Shown here: positions 29,560 through 38,959 of the stretch, one piece after another
How positions within the stretch are numbered: the stretch's first letter is position 1
How the letters are laid out: each line of letters begins with the position of its first letter
NCBI GenBank assembly: GCA_002478765.1
Contig: DLQO01000012.1
Span: 22,811 to 68,644, forward strand
DNA length: 45,834 nt
Reading direction: 5' to 3'
Source of the DNA: Flavobacteriales bacterium UBA7430
GTDB taxonomy: Bacteria > Bacteroidota > Bacteroidia > Flavobacteriales > UBA7430
Made by a program: the position numbers and the translations under genes
Notes under the pieces: generated by a model
Databases searched by the model: none
Told to the model about the DNA's origin: nothing
Seen by the model: the letters and a program-made list of their open reading frames with translations, nothing else

Positions 29560-30477
29560 ATGGATTATAGCTTATTAAAAGAACTTCAAACCATACATTC
29601 GCCTGCGGGTGATGAAGTTAGAATGAAAGCGTTTTTGATTGATTATGTAAAAACGAATTGCTTGGAATGGAAAGTTCAGCCAGAACTTGTCTACGGTGAT
29701 GGCTTTCAAGACTGTTTGATTTTAAAATTCGGAAATCCGCGTACTGCAATATTTGCACACATGGATTCTATAGGCTTTACTGTTCGGTATGGTAAGGAAT
29801 TGATTAAGCTGGGTGGCCCCTCTTTGACTTCGGGAACGTTATTGGTTGGTCGGGATTCTTTTGGGTCTATTGAAGCAACATTGCTTGTTGATGACTCTAG
29901 CAACCTCTCTTATGAGTTTCATAGAGATATAGAGCCTGGCACAAATTTAATATTCAAATCAAATTGGCGAGAATCAGAAGAATACCTCCAAAATTGTTAC
30001 ATGGATAATCGTTTAGGCATCTGGTGTGCACTTCAGGTTGCAAAAACATTGACTGATGGAGCTATTGTGTTTTCATGTTGGGAAGAAACCGGTGGTGGAT
30101 CTGTAGGATATCTGGGTAAGTACATTTGTGAGAACTGGAATATTAAACAAGCTTTGATCTCCGATATTACCTGGGTTACTGAAGGAGTACTTCATGGTAA
30201 AGGTGTTGCAATATCTATGAGAGATTCCGGTATCCCCCGAAAATCTTATGTAGATAAGGTCATAAGTATTGCGAAAGCAAATGATGTTAAATTTCAGTTG
30301 GAAGTAGAAGATTCAGGCGGCTCCGATGGAAATGCCTTACAAAAATCGTCATATCCTTTTGATTGGTGCTTTGTTGGTGCTCCAGAAGACTATGTTCATA
30401 GTCCTAACGAAAAAGTTCATAAGGACGATGTTATTGAAATGATAAAACTTTACCAAGTATTGATGGTAAATCTATAA
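29560..30477 (+). CDS. M42-like metallo-aminopeptidase
   Basis: 305 residues, shorter than typical M42 enzymes (about 340-360). The metal ligands fit the family: H67 in FAHMDSIGF, D149 in YMDNRLG, the catalytic pair E175-E176 (CWEETGGG), D202 in LISDITWV, and a late histidine in DYVHSPNEKVH. A PDZ-like or lid insertion is present around 85-140, with LGGPSLTSGTLLVGRDSFGSIEATL. There is no signal peptide, so it should be a cytoplasmic aminopeptidase that trims peptides. M20 is the alternative family, but the spacing of ligands favours M42. Confidence 0.82.
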   Translation: MDYSLLKELQTIHSPAGDEVRMKAFLIDYVKTNCLEWKVQPELVYGDGFQDCLILKFGNPRTAIFAHMDSIGFTVRYGKELIKLGGPSLTSGTLLVGRDSFGSIEATLLVDDSSNLSYEFHRDIEPGTNLIFKSNWRESEEYLQNCYMDNRLGIWCALQVAKTLTDGAIVFSCWEETGGGSVGYLGKYICENWNIKQALISDITWVTEGVLHGKGVAISMRDSGIPRKSYVDKVISIAKANDVKFQLEVEDSGGSDGNALQKSSYPFDWCFVGAPEDYVHSPNEKVHKDDVIEMIKLYQVLMVNL

Positions 30478-30481
30478 TTAT

Positions 30482-30517
30482 AAAAAAACCACATACTCGG
30501 TAGCAAATATGTGGTTT
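30482..30517 (-). terminator. Terminator of the transsulfuration operon
   Basis: AAACCACATA (30486-30495) and TATGTGGTTT (30508-30517) pair over 10 bp with a 12-nt loop. On the minus strand the stem is followed by a T7 run. The plus side has only TTTAG, so it acts mainly on the minus transcript and weakly on the peptidase gene. Confidence 0.82.
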
Positions 30518-30532
30518 AGAATGGTACTTAGA

Positions 30533-31693
30533 CTATATCTTATCTAATGCATTACTGAGGTCTGCCTTTAAGTCATCTAGATCTTCAATTCCTACTGACA
30601 CACGAACAAAATTATCGGTAATCCCTAACTTATTACGTTCTTCAAGTGGCACAGAAGCATGCGTCATGATAGCCGGATGTTCAATCAAGCTTTCCACACC
30701 ACCCAGACTCTCAGCAAGAATAAACAAACGTACTTCTTCCAAAAAGCATTTGGCCTCCTCTAAGCCCCCTTTAAGGGTTAAACTCAACATTCCTCCAAAG
30801 CCTTTCATTTGTTTTTTAGCAAGATTGTGCTGAGGGTGAGATGGCAGTCCAGGGTATATAACCTTTTCAACTTTAGGGTGTGCCTCCAGAAACTCAGCTA
30901 TTTCCAGTGCATTTTTCGCATGAGCTTCCATACGAATGGCTAGTGTTTTTATTCCTCGTAATACAAGCCAACTATCAAATGGAGATTGGCTAGGACCTAT
31001 TGAGTTTTGTAAATACCACAGCTTGTCGTATTGCTCCTTGTTATTCAACATAATTGACCCTCCAACGACATCACTGTGTCCATTAATGTATTTGGTTAAT
31101 GAGTGTACAACCATATCTGCGCCTAAATCTAAGGGGTTTTGAAAGTAAGGACTCATGAAGGTGTTGTCCACCACAACAACAGCACCAACATCATGAGAAG
31201 CATCACAAATTGCTTTTACATCACTGATCTGCAACATGGGATTTGTTGGTGACTCTAACCATATCAGGTCAGGCTTGTATTCGTTTAATTCTTTATGAAC
31301 AGCTGGTAAATTGGTGCTGTTTACTTGTCTCAATTCAAATCTATCATTGTAAATCGTATTCAAGATACGGTATGTCCCTCCATACACATCATCTCCACAC
31401 AATACCTTTGTTCCCACCGGAAAGGATTGGAAAATGAGTGAAATAGCAGCCATTCCACTCGAAGTAACGAGTGCATGATCTGCATTTTCTAGAGCGGCCA
31501 AGCATTCTTCTAATCGAGTACGTGTTGGGTTGTGAGAACGAGAATATTCGTATCCCTTGTGTTCTCCTGGACTTGATTGAACGAATGTTGACGTTTGATA
31601 TATAGGTGGTATTACTGCTCCTGTTGTTTGGTCAGGCTCATTTCCAACATGTATAACTTGTGTGGCTTTGTTGATTTTTTTTGCATTACTCAT
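30533..31693 (-). CDS. Cystathionine gamma-lyase / gamma-synthase family enzyme
   Basis: 386 residues, PLP-dependent Cys/Met metabolism family. The PLP lysine is K201 in HSLTKYINGHSDVVGG. YEYSRSHNPTRTRLE (48-62) and SSGMAAIS (78-85) bind the cofactor phosphate. Gamma-synthase (towards methionine) and gamma-lyase (towards cysteine) are hard to tell apart by sequence. Two things favour lyase: the partner gene is beta-synthase-like, and the operon leader carries cysteine codons. It overlaps the upstream gene by 8 bases, so they are translationally coupled. Confidence 0.85.
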   Translation of the reverse strand: MSNAKKINKATQVIHVGNEPDQTTGAVIPPIYQTSTFVQSSPGEHKGYEYSRSHNPTRTRLEECLAALENADHALVTSSGMAAISLIFQSFPVGTKVLCGDDVYGGTYRILNTIYNDRFELRQVNSTNLPAVHKELNEYKPDLIWLESPTNPMLQISDVKAICDASHDVGAVVVVDNTFMSPYFQNPLDLGADMVVHSLTKYINGHSDVVGGSIMLNNKEQYDKLWYLQNSIGPSQSPFDSWLVLRGIKTLAIRMEAHAKNALEIAEFLEAHPKVEKVIYPGLPSHPQHNLAKKQMKGFGGMLSLTLKGGLEEAKCFLEEVRLFILAESLGGVESLIEHPAIMTHASVPLEERNKLGITDNFVRVSVGIEDLDDLKADLSNALDKI

Positions 31694-32717
31694 TGCTCAA
31701 TATTTTTTGAATCTCTAAATCTAATTCGTCCTTTACTTGATTTTCTTTTATGTACTTCATATTTCGCATCCAATCTTCTTGAAATATTTTAGAAGCATAA
31801 CGATTTCCTGAATCGGGCAAAATAACGAGTATTCGTTCGGGTTTATCTAAGGTTTCTGCATATTTAATGGCACCTACGACAGCAGAACCACTTGAGCCAC
31901 CGGCATAAATACCCTCTTGTTGAAGAAGCTTTCGAGTCATGTGAAATGAATCTTCATCACCCACCATCACAAAATCATCAATGAGTTCGAATATAACATT
32001 CTCAGGAATAAAGTCTTCACCTATACCCTCTACTACGTATGATTTTGCTTGTCCCATTTCACCCGTTTTGTGATAATGCATCAAAATAGAGCCTTCACAA
32101 TCAACGCCAACCGTTTTAAGATTCGGCATTTTTGATTTTAAATACCTACTACAGCCTGATATGGTTCCTCCTGTTCCTACTCCCGCCATAAATGTGTCAA
32201 AATCACCATTGGTTTGTTCGAAAATTTCGGGGCCTGTAATTTCAAAATGAGATTTACCATTATCGAGATTTCCATATTGGTTTAAGAAAATAGAATTCGG
32301 TAAGTCTCCTAATTTGGCTGCCACAGAGTAATAGGACTTCGGGTCTTCAGGTTCAACATCTGTAGGGCAAACCAATACTTTCGCGCCGTAAGCTTTTAAA
32401 TTATCAATCTTTTCTTTGGATTGCTTATCTGCCATCACAAAAACACATTTATACCCGTGTATTGCTGCAAAGAGGGCGATGCCTACTCCTGTATTTCCGG
32501 ATGTAGATTCTACAATCGTTCCACCGGGTTTTAATTCACCTCGTTCTACTGCTTTCTGGCACAAATATACTCCCATACGATCTTTTATGGATCCGCCGGG
32601 ATTCATGTATTCTAATTTCACGTAGATGTCAGAATCGACATGACGGGCAACATGATTTAACCGGATGATTGGTGTGTTCCCAATAACGTCTAAAATGGTT
32701 GTGTTAAACTGCTTCAT
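31686..32717 (-). CDS. Cystathionine beta-synthase-like PLP enzyme (no CBS domains)
   Basis: 343 residues from the ATG at 32717. The frame runs on to 32738, but that start lies inside the terminator hairpin. The PLP lysine is K45 in GGSIKDRMG, and the phosphate loop is TSGNTGVGIA. The segments EDPKSYYSVAAKL, FLNQYGNLDNGKSHFEITGPEI and VVEGIGEDFIPENV resemble cystathionine beta-synthase more than O-acetylserine sulfhydrylase. It lacks the C-terminal CBS pair of the human enzyme. The likely reaction is homocysteine plus serine to cystathionine, with cysteine synthase the alternative. The gene starts 10 nt after an intrinsic terminator, so its expression needs read-through. Confidence 0.85.
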   Translation of the reverse strand: MKQFNTTILDVIGNTPIIRLNHVARHVDSDIYVKLEYMNPGGSIKDRMGVYLCQKAVERGELKPGGTIVESTSGNTGVGIALFAAIHGYKCVFVMADKQSKEKIDNLKAYGAKVLVCPTDVEPEDPKSYYSVAAKLGDLPNSIFLNQYGNLDNGKSHFEITGPEIFEQTNGDFDTFMAGVGTGGTISGCSRYLKSKMPNLKTVGVDCEGSILMHYHKTGEMGQAKSYVVEGIGEDFIPENVIFELIDDFVMVGDEDSFHMTRKLLQQEGIYAGGSSGSAVVGAIKYAETLDKPERILVILPDSGNRYASKIFQEDWMRNMKYIKENQVKDELDLEIQKILSNE

Positions 32718-32727
32718 TTGATTGATG

Positions 32728-32752
32728 AAAAAACCCATCCAAATGGACGGGT
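32728..32752 (-). terminator. Attenuator terminator before the cystathionine beta-synthase gene
   Basis: On the minus strand ACCCGTCC, loop ATTT and GGATGGGT (32752-32733) form an 8-bp stem with one G-U pair, followed by TTTTTT (32733-32728). The start codon of the next gene is 10 nt further on, so no promoter fits in between. It could also end read-through from the his operon. Confidence 0.8.
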
Positions 32753-32789
32753 GAGATTAGTTACATACTACGTAGATCCAAATATTGTG

Positions 32790-32843
32790 TTACACATTGA
32801 TTTCGTTGCAACGACAATTCGTATGTAAAATGATTGTCTTCAT
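32790..32843 (-). CDS. Cysteine leader peptide (17 aa, contains Cys-Arg-Cys)
   Basis: The ATG at 32843-32841 is preceded by AGGA, and the ORF encodes MKTIILHTNCRCNEINV, ending at TAA 32792-32790. TGT and TGC at codons 10 and 12 make it cysteine-rich for its size. It lies between a strong promoter (32881-32852) and a terminator (32752-32728) that precedes a cysteine-forming operon, the arrangement of a leader-peptide attenuator. ATTTGGAT occurs at 32783-32776 and again in the terminator (32744-32737), so the first copy could compete for the terminator's 5' arm, although only about 5 bp can form. TTACATAC (32828-32821) also pairs perfectly with GTATGTAA (32768-32761), a second switchable helix covered by a ribosome stalled at the Cys codons. 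Inference, but each part is visible. Confidence 0.65.
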   Translation of the reverse strand: MKTIILHTNCRCNEINV

Positions 32844-32851
32844 GTCCTTTA

Positions 32852-32881
32852 CAAATTTAGATAAATTGATGAGACTCACAA
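32852..32881 (-). promoter_or_regulatory. Promoter of the cysteine leader and transsulfuration operon
   Basis: On the minus strand TTG (32881-32879), exactly 19 nt, then TAAATTTG (32859-32852): a full match to the Bacteroidota sigma-A promoter. Transcription would begin only a few nt before the leader ATG at 32843. Confidence 0.72.
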
Positions 32882-32942
32882 GTAAATCTTGGCATGTTTG
32901 CCTTTATGAGCGCGCCATCAGATCTATAAATGACACTCTTAA

Positions 32943-33533
32943 TTATTTAGAAGATCGTTCTTTGAGAACGGCTTCAATTTCTTCAAAACGAATGTTTTTA
33001 TACTTAAGTAAAATTAGGAGATGGTAGGTTAAGTCGGCCACTTCATCTTTAAACAATTGATCATTGTTGTCCTTAGCTTCGATGACAACTTCAACTGCCT
33101 CCTCTCCTACTTTCTGAGCGACTTTATTTACACCTCGTTTGAATAGTTTGTTGGTATATGATGTGTTGTCGTCTTCGTCAATACGTTTATGTATGGTATT
33201 CTCTAATGCATAAACAAAACCCTTTGAAGTCTCCTCTTTGAAGCATGATGTTGCACCTGTATGGCACGTTACTCCGTTTGGTGTTGCTTTAATTAACAGT
33301 GTATCACTATCGCAATCCAACTGAATCTCATCAACTTTTAGCGTATTGTTAGATGTTTCACCTTTCATCCAGATGCGTTGCTTACTTCTGCTGTAGAAAG
33401 TTACCAGACCTTTTTCCTTAGTTATGTCAAAAGCTTCCTGATTCATATAGCCAAGCATTAAAACCTGAAGCGTTGATGAATTTTGAATGATTACAGGTAC
33501 AAGTCCGTCGTTTTTTGAAAAGTCTATTTGCAT
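32943..33533 (-). CDS. hisIE: Bifunctional phosphoribosyl-AMP cyclohydrolase / phosphoribosyl-ATP pyrophosphatase
   Basis: 196 residues, steps 2 and 3 of histidine synthesis in one chain. The HisI half (about 1-105) has [32 protein letters not shown] and the metal-binding [27 protein letters not shown]. The HisE half (about 110-196) has the all-alpha NTP-pyrophosphatase pattern [14 protein letters not shown] and [14 protein letters not shown]. It is the last his gene and overlaps hisF by 10 bases. Confidence 0.95.
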   Translation of the reverse strand: MQIDFSKNDGLVPVIIQNSSTLQVLMLGYMNQEAFDITKEKGLVTFYSRSKQRIWMKGETSNNTLKVDEIQLDCDSDTLLIKATPNGVTCHTGATSCFKEETSKGFVYALENTIHKRIDEDDNTSYTNKLFKRGVNKVAQKVGEEAVEVVIEAKDNNDQLFKDEVADLTYHLLILLKYKNIRFEEIEAVLKERSSK

Positions 33534-34282
33534 CTTACCGGTATTTGTTTTGTTTTTAGATATTTTTTGAGGTCTTGGATGTGAATTTCGTTGTTGTGAA
33601 AAATACTAGCTGCAAGACCTGCTGTTGCTTTGGTTGTGTTGAATAGTATTTCAAAGTCCTTTTCAACACCTGCACCCCCTGAGGCGATTACGGGTAAATT
33701 AACCTGTTCACTTACTTGTTCCGTTATTTCCAGGGCAAAACCTTCTTTAGTACCGTCATTGTTCATTGAGGTTAAAAGAATTTCACCAGCACCAAGTTCT
33801 TCAGCTTTGGAAGCCCAATCAATGGTCATCAACTCAGTTTCTTTTCGCCCACCGTGTGTAAATACTTTCCAGCCCTGCTTTGTCTTTTGCGTATCAATTG
33901 CAACAGTCACACATTGACTTCCAAACTCGTTAGCAATTTCACGGATCAATTCAGGCCTTCTTACCGCGGATGAGTTGACTGAAACCTTATCTGCTCCTGC
34001 CGTAATAATTCTCGAAACATCTTCCACAGAGTTAATTCCACCCCCCACAGTAAAAGGAATGTCAATTTCCTTAGCGATTCGGTCCACCAAACTTACCAGT
34101 GTATCTCTATTTTCAATGGTGGCAGTGATGTCTAAAAACACCAATTCATCTGCACCTTCTTGTACGTATCTTTTAGCAAGATCTATTGGGTCTCCTGCAT
34201 CTCTAATGCCCACAAAATTGATGCCTTTTACAGTCCTTCCATTTTGAATGTCTAAACACGGTATAATCCTTTTTTTTAACAT
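33524..34282 (-). CDS. hisF: Imidazole glycerol phosphate synthase, cyclase subunit
   Basis: 252 residues, a (beta/alpha)8 barrel. With HisH it uses ammonia from glutamine to form imidazole glycerol phosphate and AICAR. The catalytic D11 is in [16 protein letters not shown], and the second aspartate is in [11 protein letters not shown] (near residue 130). Phosphate-binding loops are TVGGGI and IASGGAG. It overlaps hisA by 7 bases and hisIE by 10. Confidence 0.96.
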   Translation of the reverse strand: MLKKRIIPCLDIQNGRTVKGINFVGIRDAGDPIDLAKRYVQEGADELVFLDITATIENRDTLVSLVDRIAKEIDIPFTVGGGINSVEDVSRIITAGADKVSVNSSAVRRPELIREIANEFGSQCVTVAIDTQKTKQGWKVFTHGGRKETELMTIDWASKAEELGAGEILLTSMNNDGTKEGFALEITEQVSEQVNLPVIASGGAGVEKDFEILFNTTKATAGLAASIFHNNEIHIQDLKKYLKTKQIPVRCK

Positions 34283-34989
34283 AGATCCCGAAGCTCTTTT
34301 AGAGTTATCTTTCCTTCGTATATAGCCTTTCCAAGTATCGCACCTTCACAACCAATTTCTTTTAAATCAATCAAATCTTGAAATTTTGCGATGCCCCCAC
34401 TTGCAATTAACTTGATGTTTGTTTCGGCGATAAGTTCTTTGTATAAATCCGTAGAAGGTCCTTGAAGCATTCCGTCTTTAGAAATATCCGTACATATCAC
34501 ATATTCAATCCCTTCCTTTTCGTAACCTTTAACGAAATCAATGAGGTTTAACTCAGAACTTTCAAGCCATCCATCGGTTGCAATCTTACGATTCAAGCAA
34601 TCGGCACCAAGTATAATCTTTTGCCCTCCATATTTGTTTAGCCAATTGATGAACACAGGCTTGTTTTTCGCAGCAATACTCCCACCCGTTATTTGTTTTG
34701 CTCCAGAATCTAATGCAATTCTTAGATCCTCATCAGATTTTAATCCACCACCAAAATCTATTTGTAAACTTGTAGAGGAAGCAATTTTTTCTAGGATCTT
34801 ATAATTAACGATCCGTTTAGATTTCGCTCCATCTAAATCAACCAAATGAAGAAATTCTATACCGTTTGCTTCAAATTCTTTAGCAACTTCTAAGGGGTTT
34901 TCATTGTAAACTTTTTTAGTGCTGTAATCGCCTTTAGTGAGACGTACACATTTGCCGTCTATGATGTCAATTGCGGGAATGATTCTCAT
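34276..34989 (-). CDS. hisA: ProFAR isomerase
   Basis: 237 residues. It isomerises phosphoribosyl-formimino-AICAR ribotide, the step before HisFH. D8 in [16 protein letters not shown] is the acid/base residue, the second aspartate is in [13 protein letters not shown], and phosphate loops are DFGGGLKS and IASGGIAKF. It is a (beta/alpha)8 barrel and a paralogue of hisF next door. It overlaps hisH by four bases. Confidence 0.96.
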   Translation of the reverse strand: MRIIPAIDIIDGKCVRLTKGDYSTKKVYNENPLEVAKEFEANGIEFLHLVDLDGAKSKRIVNYKILEKIASSTSLQIDFGGGLKSDEDLRIALDSGAKQITGGSIAAKNKPVFINWLNKYGGQKIILGADCLNRKIATDGWLESSELNLIDFVKGYEKEGIEYVICTDISKDGMLQGPSTDLYKELIAETNIKLIASGGIAKFQDLIDLKEIGCEGAILGKAIYEGKITLKELRDLC

Positions 34990-35564
34990 AAATCTAAAAA
35001 GTTTTTAAGTATTTTTTCTCCAATGTCTGCAGACTTTTCAGGATGGAATTGAGTAGCATAAAAATTATCTTTTTCAAGAGCTGCACTAAAGGGTTTGATG
35101 TAATTGCAGACTGCGGTAGTCTCGTTTGAAAGATCAGCGTAGTAATTGTGAACAAAATACACATCGTTTGTCTTTTTAAGACCTTTCATCAAAACACCTT
35201 TAAGATCAGTGAAGTCGTTCCACCCCATGTGCGGAGTAATTTCTGTATTTGGAAACTTATAAACTTTACTCTTGAAAATACCCAAACAAGAAACATCTCC
35301 TTCCTCTGAAGCTTCACACATCAATTGCAGTCCCAGACAAATTCCCAAAACCGGTTGTTTTAATCTTAAAATAACTTGATCCAAACCACGATCTCTTAGG
35401 TAAGTCATTGCTGTACTGGCTTCTCCAACTCCTGGAAATATTACTTTGTCAGCTTTCTGGAGTTCTTCTTCATTGTCCGTGATGATTGTCTCATAACCCA
35501 ATCGCTCAAGTGCATTTTGAACAGAACACGTATTGCCTGCATTGTATTTTATAATAGCAATCAT
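34986..35564 (-). CDS. hisH: Imidazole glycerol phosphate synthase, glutaminase subunit
   Basis: 192 residues, a class I glutamine amidotransferase that feeds ammonia to HisF. The nucleophile is C76 in GICLGLQLM, and the catalytic His-Glu are in [14 protein letters not shown] in the middle is family-specific. Four-base overlaps with both hisB and hisA indicate coupled translation. Confidence 0.96.
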   Translation of the reverse strand: MIAIIKYNAGNTCSVQNALERLGYETIITDNEEELQKADKVIFPGVGEASTAMTYLRDRGLDQVILRLKQPVLGICLGLQLMCEASEEGDVSCLGIFKSKVYKFPNTEITPHMGWNDFTDLKGVLMKGLKKTNDVYFVHNYYADLSNETTAVCNYIKPFSAALEKDNFYATQFHPEKSADIGEKILKNFLDL

Positions 35565-36649
35565 AAACTTCCTTTTGTACTGGGTATGCTGTAGTTGTTT
35601 GTTTTATTTATTGCCATCTTAATGGACTTACCGAATGACTTAAAGATGGATTCAATCTTGTGATGCTCATTGTCACCTTCGGACTTTATGTTAAGATTGC
35701 ATTTTGCAGCATCGCTGAATGATTTGAAAAAATGCATGAACATTTCAGTGGGCATCTCCCCGACCATTTCTCTTTTAAAATCTGCATCCCAAACCAACCA
35801 AGGCCTTCCTCCAAAGTCTATTGCTGTTTGTGTCAAACAGTCGTCCATGGGCAGCAAGTATCCATATCGCTCAATCGCTTTTTTGGACCCCAAAGCTTCT
35901 AAAAAAGCTTCTCCTAGAGTGATGGCTACATCTTCGATGGTATGATGTTCATCAATTTCTAAATCACCCGACACATGAATGTCCATGTCTAATTGACCAT
36001 GTCTCGAAATTTGCTCGAGCATGTGGTCAAAAAAACCGATACCTGTACTGATACTACTTTTTCCAGAGCCGTCCAGGTTGACACTAATTTCTATATGGGT
36101 TTCATTCGTCTTACGAAGCACATTCGCTGTTCTGGGTTTTGCTTTTAAGAACTGATATATTTCTTCCCAACTTAATGTGTTGAGAGCTGCATCATTATTG
36201 TTTGAGCCTATGAATATGCCTCCACAATTCATGTTCTTTGCCAATTCAATATCCGTATCTCGGTCTCCAATCACGTATGATTTCTCCATGTCGTAAGCCC
36301 CGTGAATGTACTTATTCAATAAACCCGTTCGAGGTTTTCGTGTAGGTGCATTATCTTCAGGGAAACTCTTGTCAATCAGGATTTCTGTAAAAGTAACACC
36401 TTCGTTTTTAAAAGCCTGAATGATTTTGTCTTGAGCAGGCCAAAATGTAGGTTCAGGGAAAGAATCAGTCCCCAATCCATCTTGGTTAGTAACCATAACG
36501 ATTTCGTAATCAAGCTCCTTAAAAATCTTAGATAATCCTGAAAAAACTCCTGGGTAGAATTCTAATTTCTCCAAACGATCAAGCTGAAAGTCTATAGGAG
36601 GTTCAATTACTAACGTACCATCTCTGTCTATGAACAACACTTTTTTCAT
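35561..36649 (-). CDS. hisB: Bifunctional histidinol-phosphatase / imidazole glycerol-phosphate dehydratase
   Basis: 362 residues. The N-terminal HAD phosphatase (about 1-165) has the nucleophile motif D8-R-D10-[11 protein letters not shown] and [12 protein letters not shown]. The C-terminal dehydratase (about 175-362) has the paired metal motifs [14 protein letters not shown] and [17 protein letters not shown], plus [16 protein letters not shown]. The two activities are separated by other steps in the pathway. The fused form is known from enterobacteria and Bacteroidota. It overlaps hisC and hisH by four bases each. Confidence 0.96.
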   Translation of the reverse strand: MKKVLFIDRDGTLVIEPPIDFQLDRLEKLEFYPGVFSGLSKIFKELDYEIVMVTNQDGLGTDSFPEPTFWPAQDKIIQAFKNEGVTFTEILIDKSFPEDNAPTRKPRTGLLNKYIHGAYDMEKSYVIGDRDTDIELAKNMNCGGIFIGSNNNDAALNTLSWEEIYQFLKAKPRTANVLRKTNETHIEISVNLDGSGKSSISTGIGFFDHMLEQISRHGQLDMDIHVSGDLEIDEHHTIEDVAITLGEAFLEALGSKKAIERYGYLLPMDDCLTQTAIDFGGRPWLVWDADFKREMVGEMPTEMFMHFFKSFSDAAKCNLNIKSEGDNEHHKIESIFKSFGKSIKMAINKTNNYSIPSTKGSL

Positions 36650-37677
36650 CCCTGCATATCTTTTAATGTTTTTAATAATAGGGTATTTTCTTCTGCCGTA
36701 CCAACGGTTATTCTAATACAGTCCTTAACTTGACTCGTTCTGTTTCTTACAATGATGCCTTTTTCAATCAGTTTGTTGAATAAGACATCTGCATTTTTAA
36801 ACTCAACCAATAAGAAATTTGCTTCTGAAGGGAAAATTTTAACGACATGATTCAACTCCTGTAGTTGAGTCACAAGGTTATCTCTTTCTTCAATAATCGA
36901 TTTGATTTGGTTGTTGGTTTTTGATGCATTATTTAATGCTATTATTGCTTCTTTTTGACTTAAGGTATTGACGTTGTAAGGAGGCTTAATTTTATTTAAA
37001 GTATCGATGATTTCAACACCAGCAAAAGCCATCCCCAGCCTTGCTCCGGCCATACCCCATGCTTTACTGAAAGTTTGAAGAATAACTAAATTTGGGACGT
37101 CTACGAGTAAACTCAAATTGCTGTTTTCACTTGAGAAATCTACATAAGCTTCATCAACAACGAGCAATCCTTTAAAAGCATCTGCGTATTCTTTGATTGT
37201 TTTTTGATCAATGAAGTTTCCGGTAGGGTTGTTAGGCGAACATATGAATAACAATCCGGCACTATTTAATCGGTCAATGATGGTGTTAATTGCTGGTAAC
37301 CCAAAGTCCCTTTCAACGGGTAGTTCAATTACTTCGACGTTGTTAATAGCTGCAGAAACGGTATACATACCATACGTTGGAGGAAATATATAAGCCTTGT
37401 CCGTACCGGGCTCACAAAATGCCCTAAACAACAAATCAATAGCTTCATCACTACCGTTACCTAAAAATATTTGATCTATAGATAGATCTTTAAGTTTTGC
37501 AATTTCAGTTTTCAACTGAATTTGAAGTGGATCCGGATAACGGTTCAATAAAGATTCGTTAGGATTTTCATTTGCATCTAAAAACACACCCGCTTGGCCC
37601 TTAAATTCTGACCGGGCAGAACTGTAGGGTTTCATTTGTAAAATATTCTTTCTGGTGATGTCCTCTAGGTTAAACAT
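36646..37677 (-). CDS. hisC: Histidinol-phosphate aminotransferase
   Basis: 343 residues, a fold-type I PLP enzyme. It transfers an amino group from glutamate to imidazole-acetol phosphate. The PLP lysine is in [16 protein letters not shown]. Other landmarks are [36 protein letters not shown] and VDEAYVDFS. The end [17 protein letters not shown] is typical. It overlaps hisD by 8 bases and hisB by 4. Confidence 0.95.
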   Translation of the reverse strand: MFNLEDITRKNILQMKPYSSARSEFKGQAGVFLDANENPNESLLNRYPDPLQIQLKTEIAKLKDLSIDQIFLGNGSDEAIDLLFRAFCEPGTDKAYIFPPTYGMYTVSAAINNVEVIELPVERDFGLPAINTIIDRLNSAGLLFICSPNNPTGNFIDQKTIKEYADAFKGLLVVDEAYVDFSSENSNLSLLVDVPNLVILQTFSKAWGMAGARLGMAFAGVEIIDTLNKIKPPYNVNTLSQKEAIIALNNASKTNNQIKSIIEERDNLVTQLQELNHVVKIFPSEANFLLVEFKNADVLFNKLIEKGIIVRNRTSQVKDCIRITVGTAEENTLLLKTLKDMQG

Positions 37678-38959
37678 TCCTAATTTCGTTTAGTCTTAGT
37701 GTAACAGCATTTTTGTGCGCATATAGCTCCTCAGCTTCTGCCATAATTTCGATAGCTGGACCGATATTCTCAATGCCATTCTTGTTGATGTTTTGAAAGG
37801 TAATCTTCTTAACGAAACTATCAATGGAAACCCCACTGTAGTTTCTAGCAAAACTATTGGTAGGAAGTGTGTGATTTGTTCCACTTGCGTAATCACCAGC
37901 ACTTTCACAACTGTAATTCCCTAAAAAGACTGACCCTGCGTTGGTAATATTTTCAACGCTATCAAGAGCAGATTCTGAGGCAATAATCAAATGTTCTGGT
38001 GCGTATTGATTGCTGAATTCGATACAATCGGCAAAAGTGTTAAACGAAATTGCACGACTATTTTCAAGAGCTTTAACAGCAAGTTCCTTCCTCGGTAGCT
38101 CCTGAAGTTGAATGGCTAATTGTTGATTTACTTGGCTAATGACGTCTCTGTCATCGGAAAGTAAAATAACTTGGCTGTCAGCTCCGTGTTCTGCTTGCGA
38201 TAATAAATCTGCAGCTACAAATGAAGGATTACATGTTTGATCCGCAATGACGAGTAATTCACTAGGTCCGGCAGGAATATCAATCGCAACTCCCATTTGT
38301 TGTACCAATTCTTTAGCCTTAGTAACAAACTGATTTCCTGGACCAAATATCTTGTACACAGAAGGAACCGTTTCGGTGCCGCATGCCATAGCGGCAATTG
38401 CTTGAGAACCGCCTAATTTGAACACGTTTTTAAGCCCTAATAATTGACATGTATACAATATGGCTGGGTTAATTTCGCCGTGAGTATTTGCAGGTGTACA
38501 GACAATAATTTCTTTGCATCCTACAAGTTTTGCTGGTATTGCAAGCATTAGTATGGTGGAAAATAGAGGTGCTGAACCGCCCGGTATGTATAAACCCACC
38601 TTATCAATAGCGACACTTTTTCTCCAACATTGAACACCTTCAGTGGTTTCAACTTTACGTTCTGTATAAATTTGTGATCTGTGAAACTTTTCAATGTTAC
38701 TCTTTGCCAATGCTATAGCATTCTTCAGGTCGTTCGACACCAGATCGACTGATTTGTTGAATTCTTGTTCATCAACTTTAAATCGGTTAAGCTTAACCCG
38801 ATCAAATTTCTCTGTATATTTTTGAAGTGCTTTATCACCGTTTAGCTGAACATCAGCAATAACGCCTCCAACAAGCTTATCAAGTTCTTGCTTCTTGATG
38901 CCTGGACGTGAAGTGTAATTCATCCATACATCTTTGTTTGGGGTTTCAACTATATTCAT
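37670..38959 (-). CDS. hisD: Histidinol dehydrogenase
   Basis: 429 residues. It oxidises L-histidinol to histidine in two NAD-linked steps with a zinc ion. Signature segments are KVGLYIPGGSAPLFSTILMLAIPAKLVGC, IFGPGNQFVTKAKELV, the zinc-site region LLSQAEHGADSQVILLS, and the catalytic glutamate-histidine pair in NQYAPEHLII. SCESAGDYASGTNHTLPT near the C-terminus is conserved. The start shares its last base with the hisG stop region. Confidence 0.96.
   Translation of the reverse strand: MNIVETPNKDVWMNYTSRPGIKKQELDKLVGGVIADVQLNGDKALQKYTEKFDRVKLNRFKVDEQEFNKSVDLVSNDLKNAIALAKSNIEKFHRSQIYTERKVETTEGVQCWRKSVAIDKVGLYIPGGSAPLFSTILMLAIPAKLVGCKEIIVCTPANTHGEINPAILYTCQLLGLKNVFKLGGSQAIAAMACGTETVPSVYKIFGPGNQFVTKAKELVQQMGVAIDIPAGPSELLVIADQTCNPSFVAADLLSQAEHGADSQVILLSDDRDVISQVNQQLAIQLQELPRKELAVKALENSRAISFNTFADCIEFSNQYAPEHLIIASESALDSVENITNAGSVFLGNYSCESAGDYASGTNHTLPTNSFARNYSGVSIDSFVKKITFQNINKNGIENIGPAIEIMAEAEELYAHKNAVTLRLNEIRNV

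Noticed and set aside
32717..32738. Upstream ATG at 32738 as start of the cystathionine beta-synthase gene
   Set aside because: This ATG lies inside the terminator hairpin and the added residues (MGFFINQ) do not fit the family; the ATG at 32717 does.
32805..32814. CGTTGCAACG 10-bp palindrome as a separate operator
   Set aside because: It falls within the Cys codons of the leader ORF and could be a by-product of those codons; at most it is a pause hairpin, so it is not listed on its own.
32717..32942. SAM or other riboswitch upstream of the transsulfuration genes
   Set aside because: I could not fit a known SAM-I or SAM-II consensus. The Cys-codon mini-ORF and terminator explain the region better.
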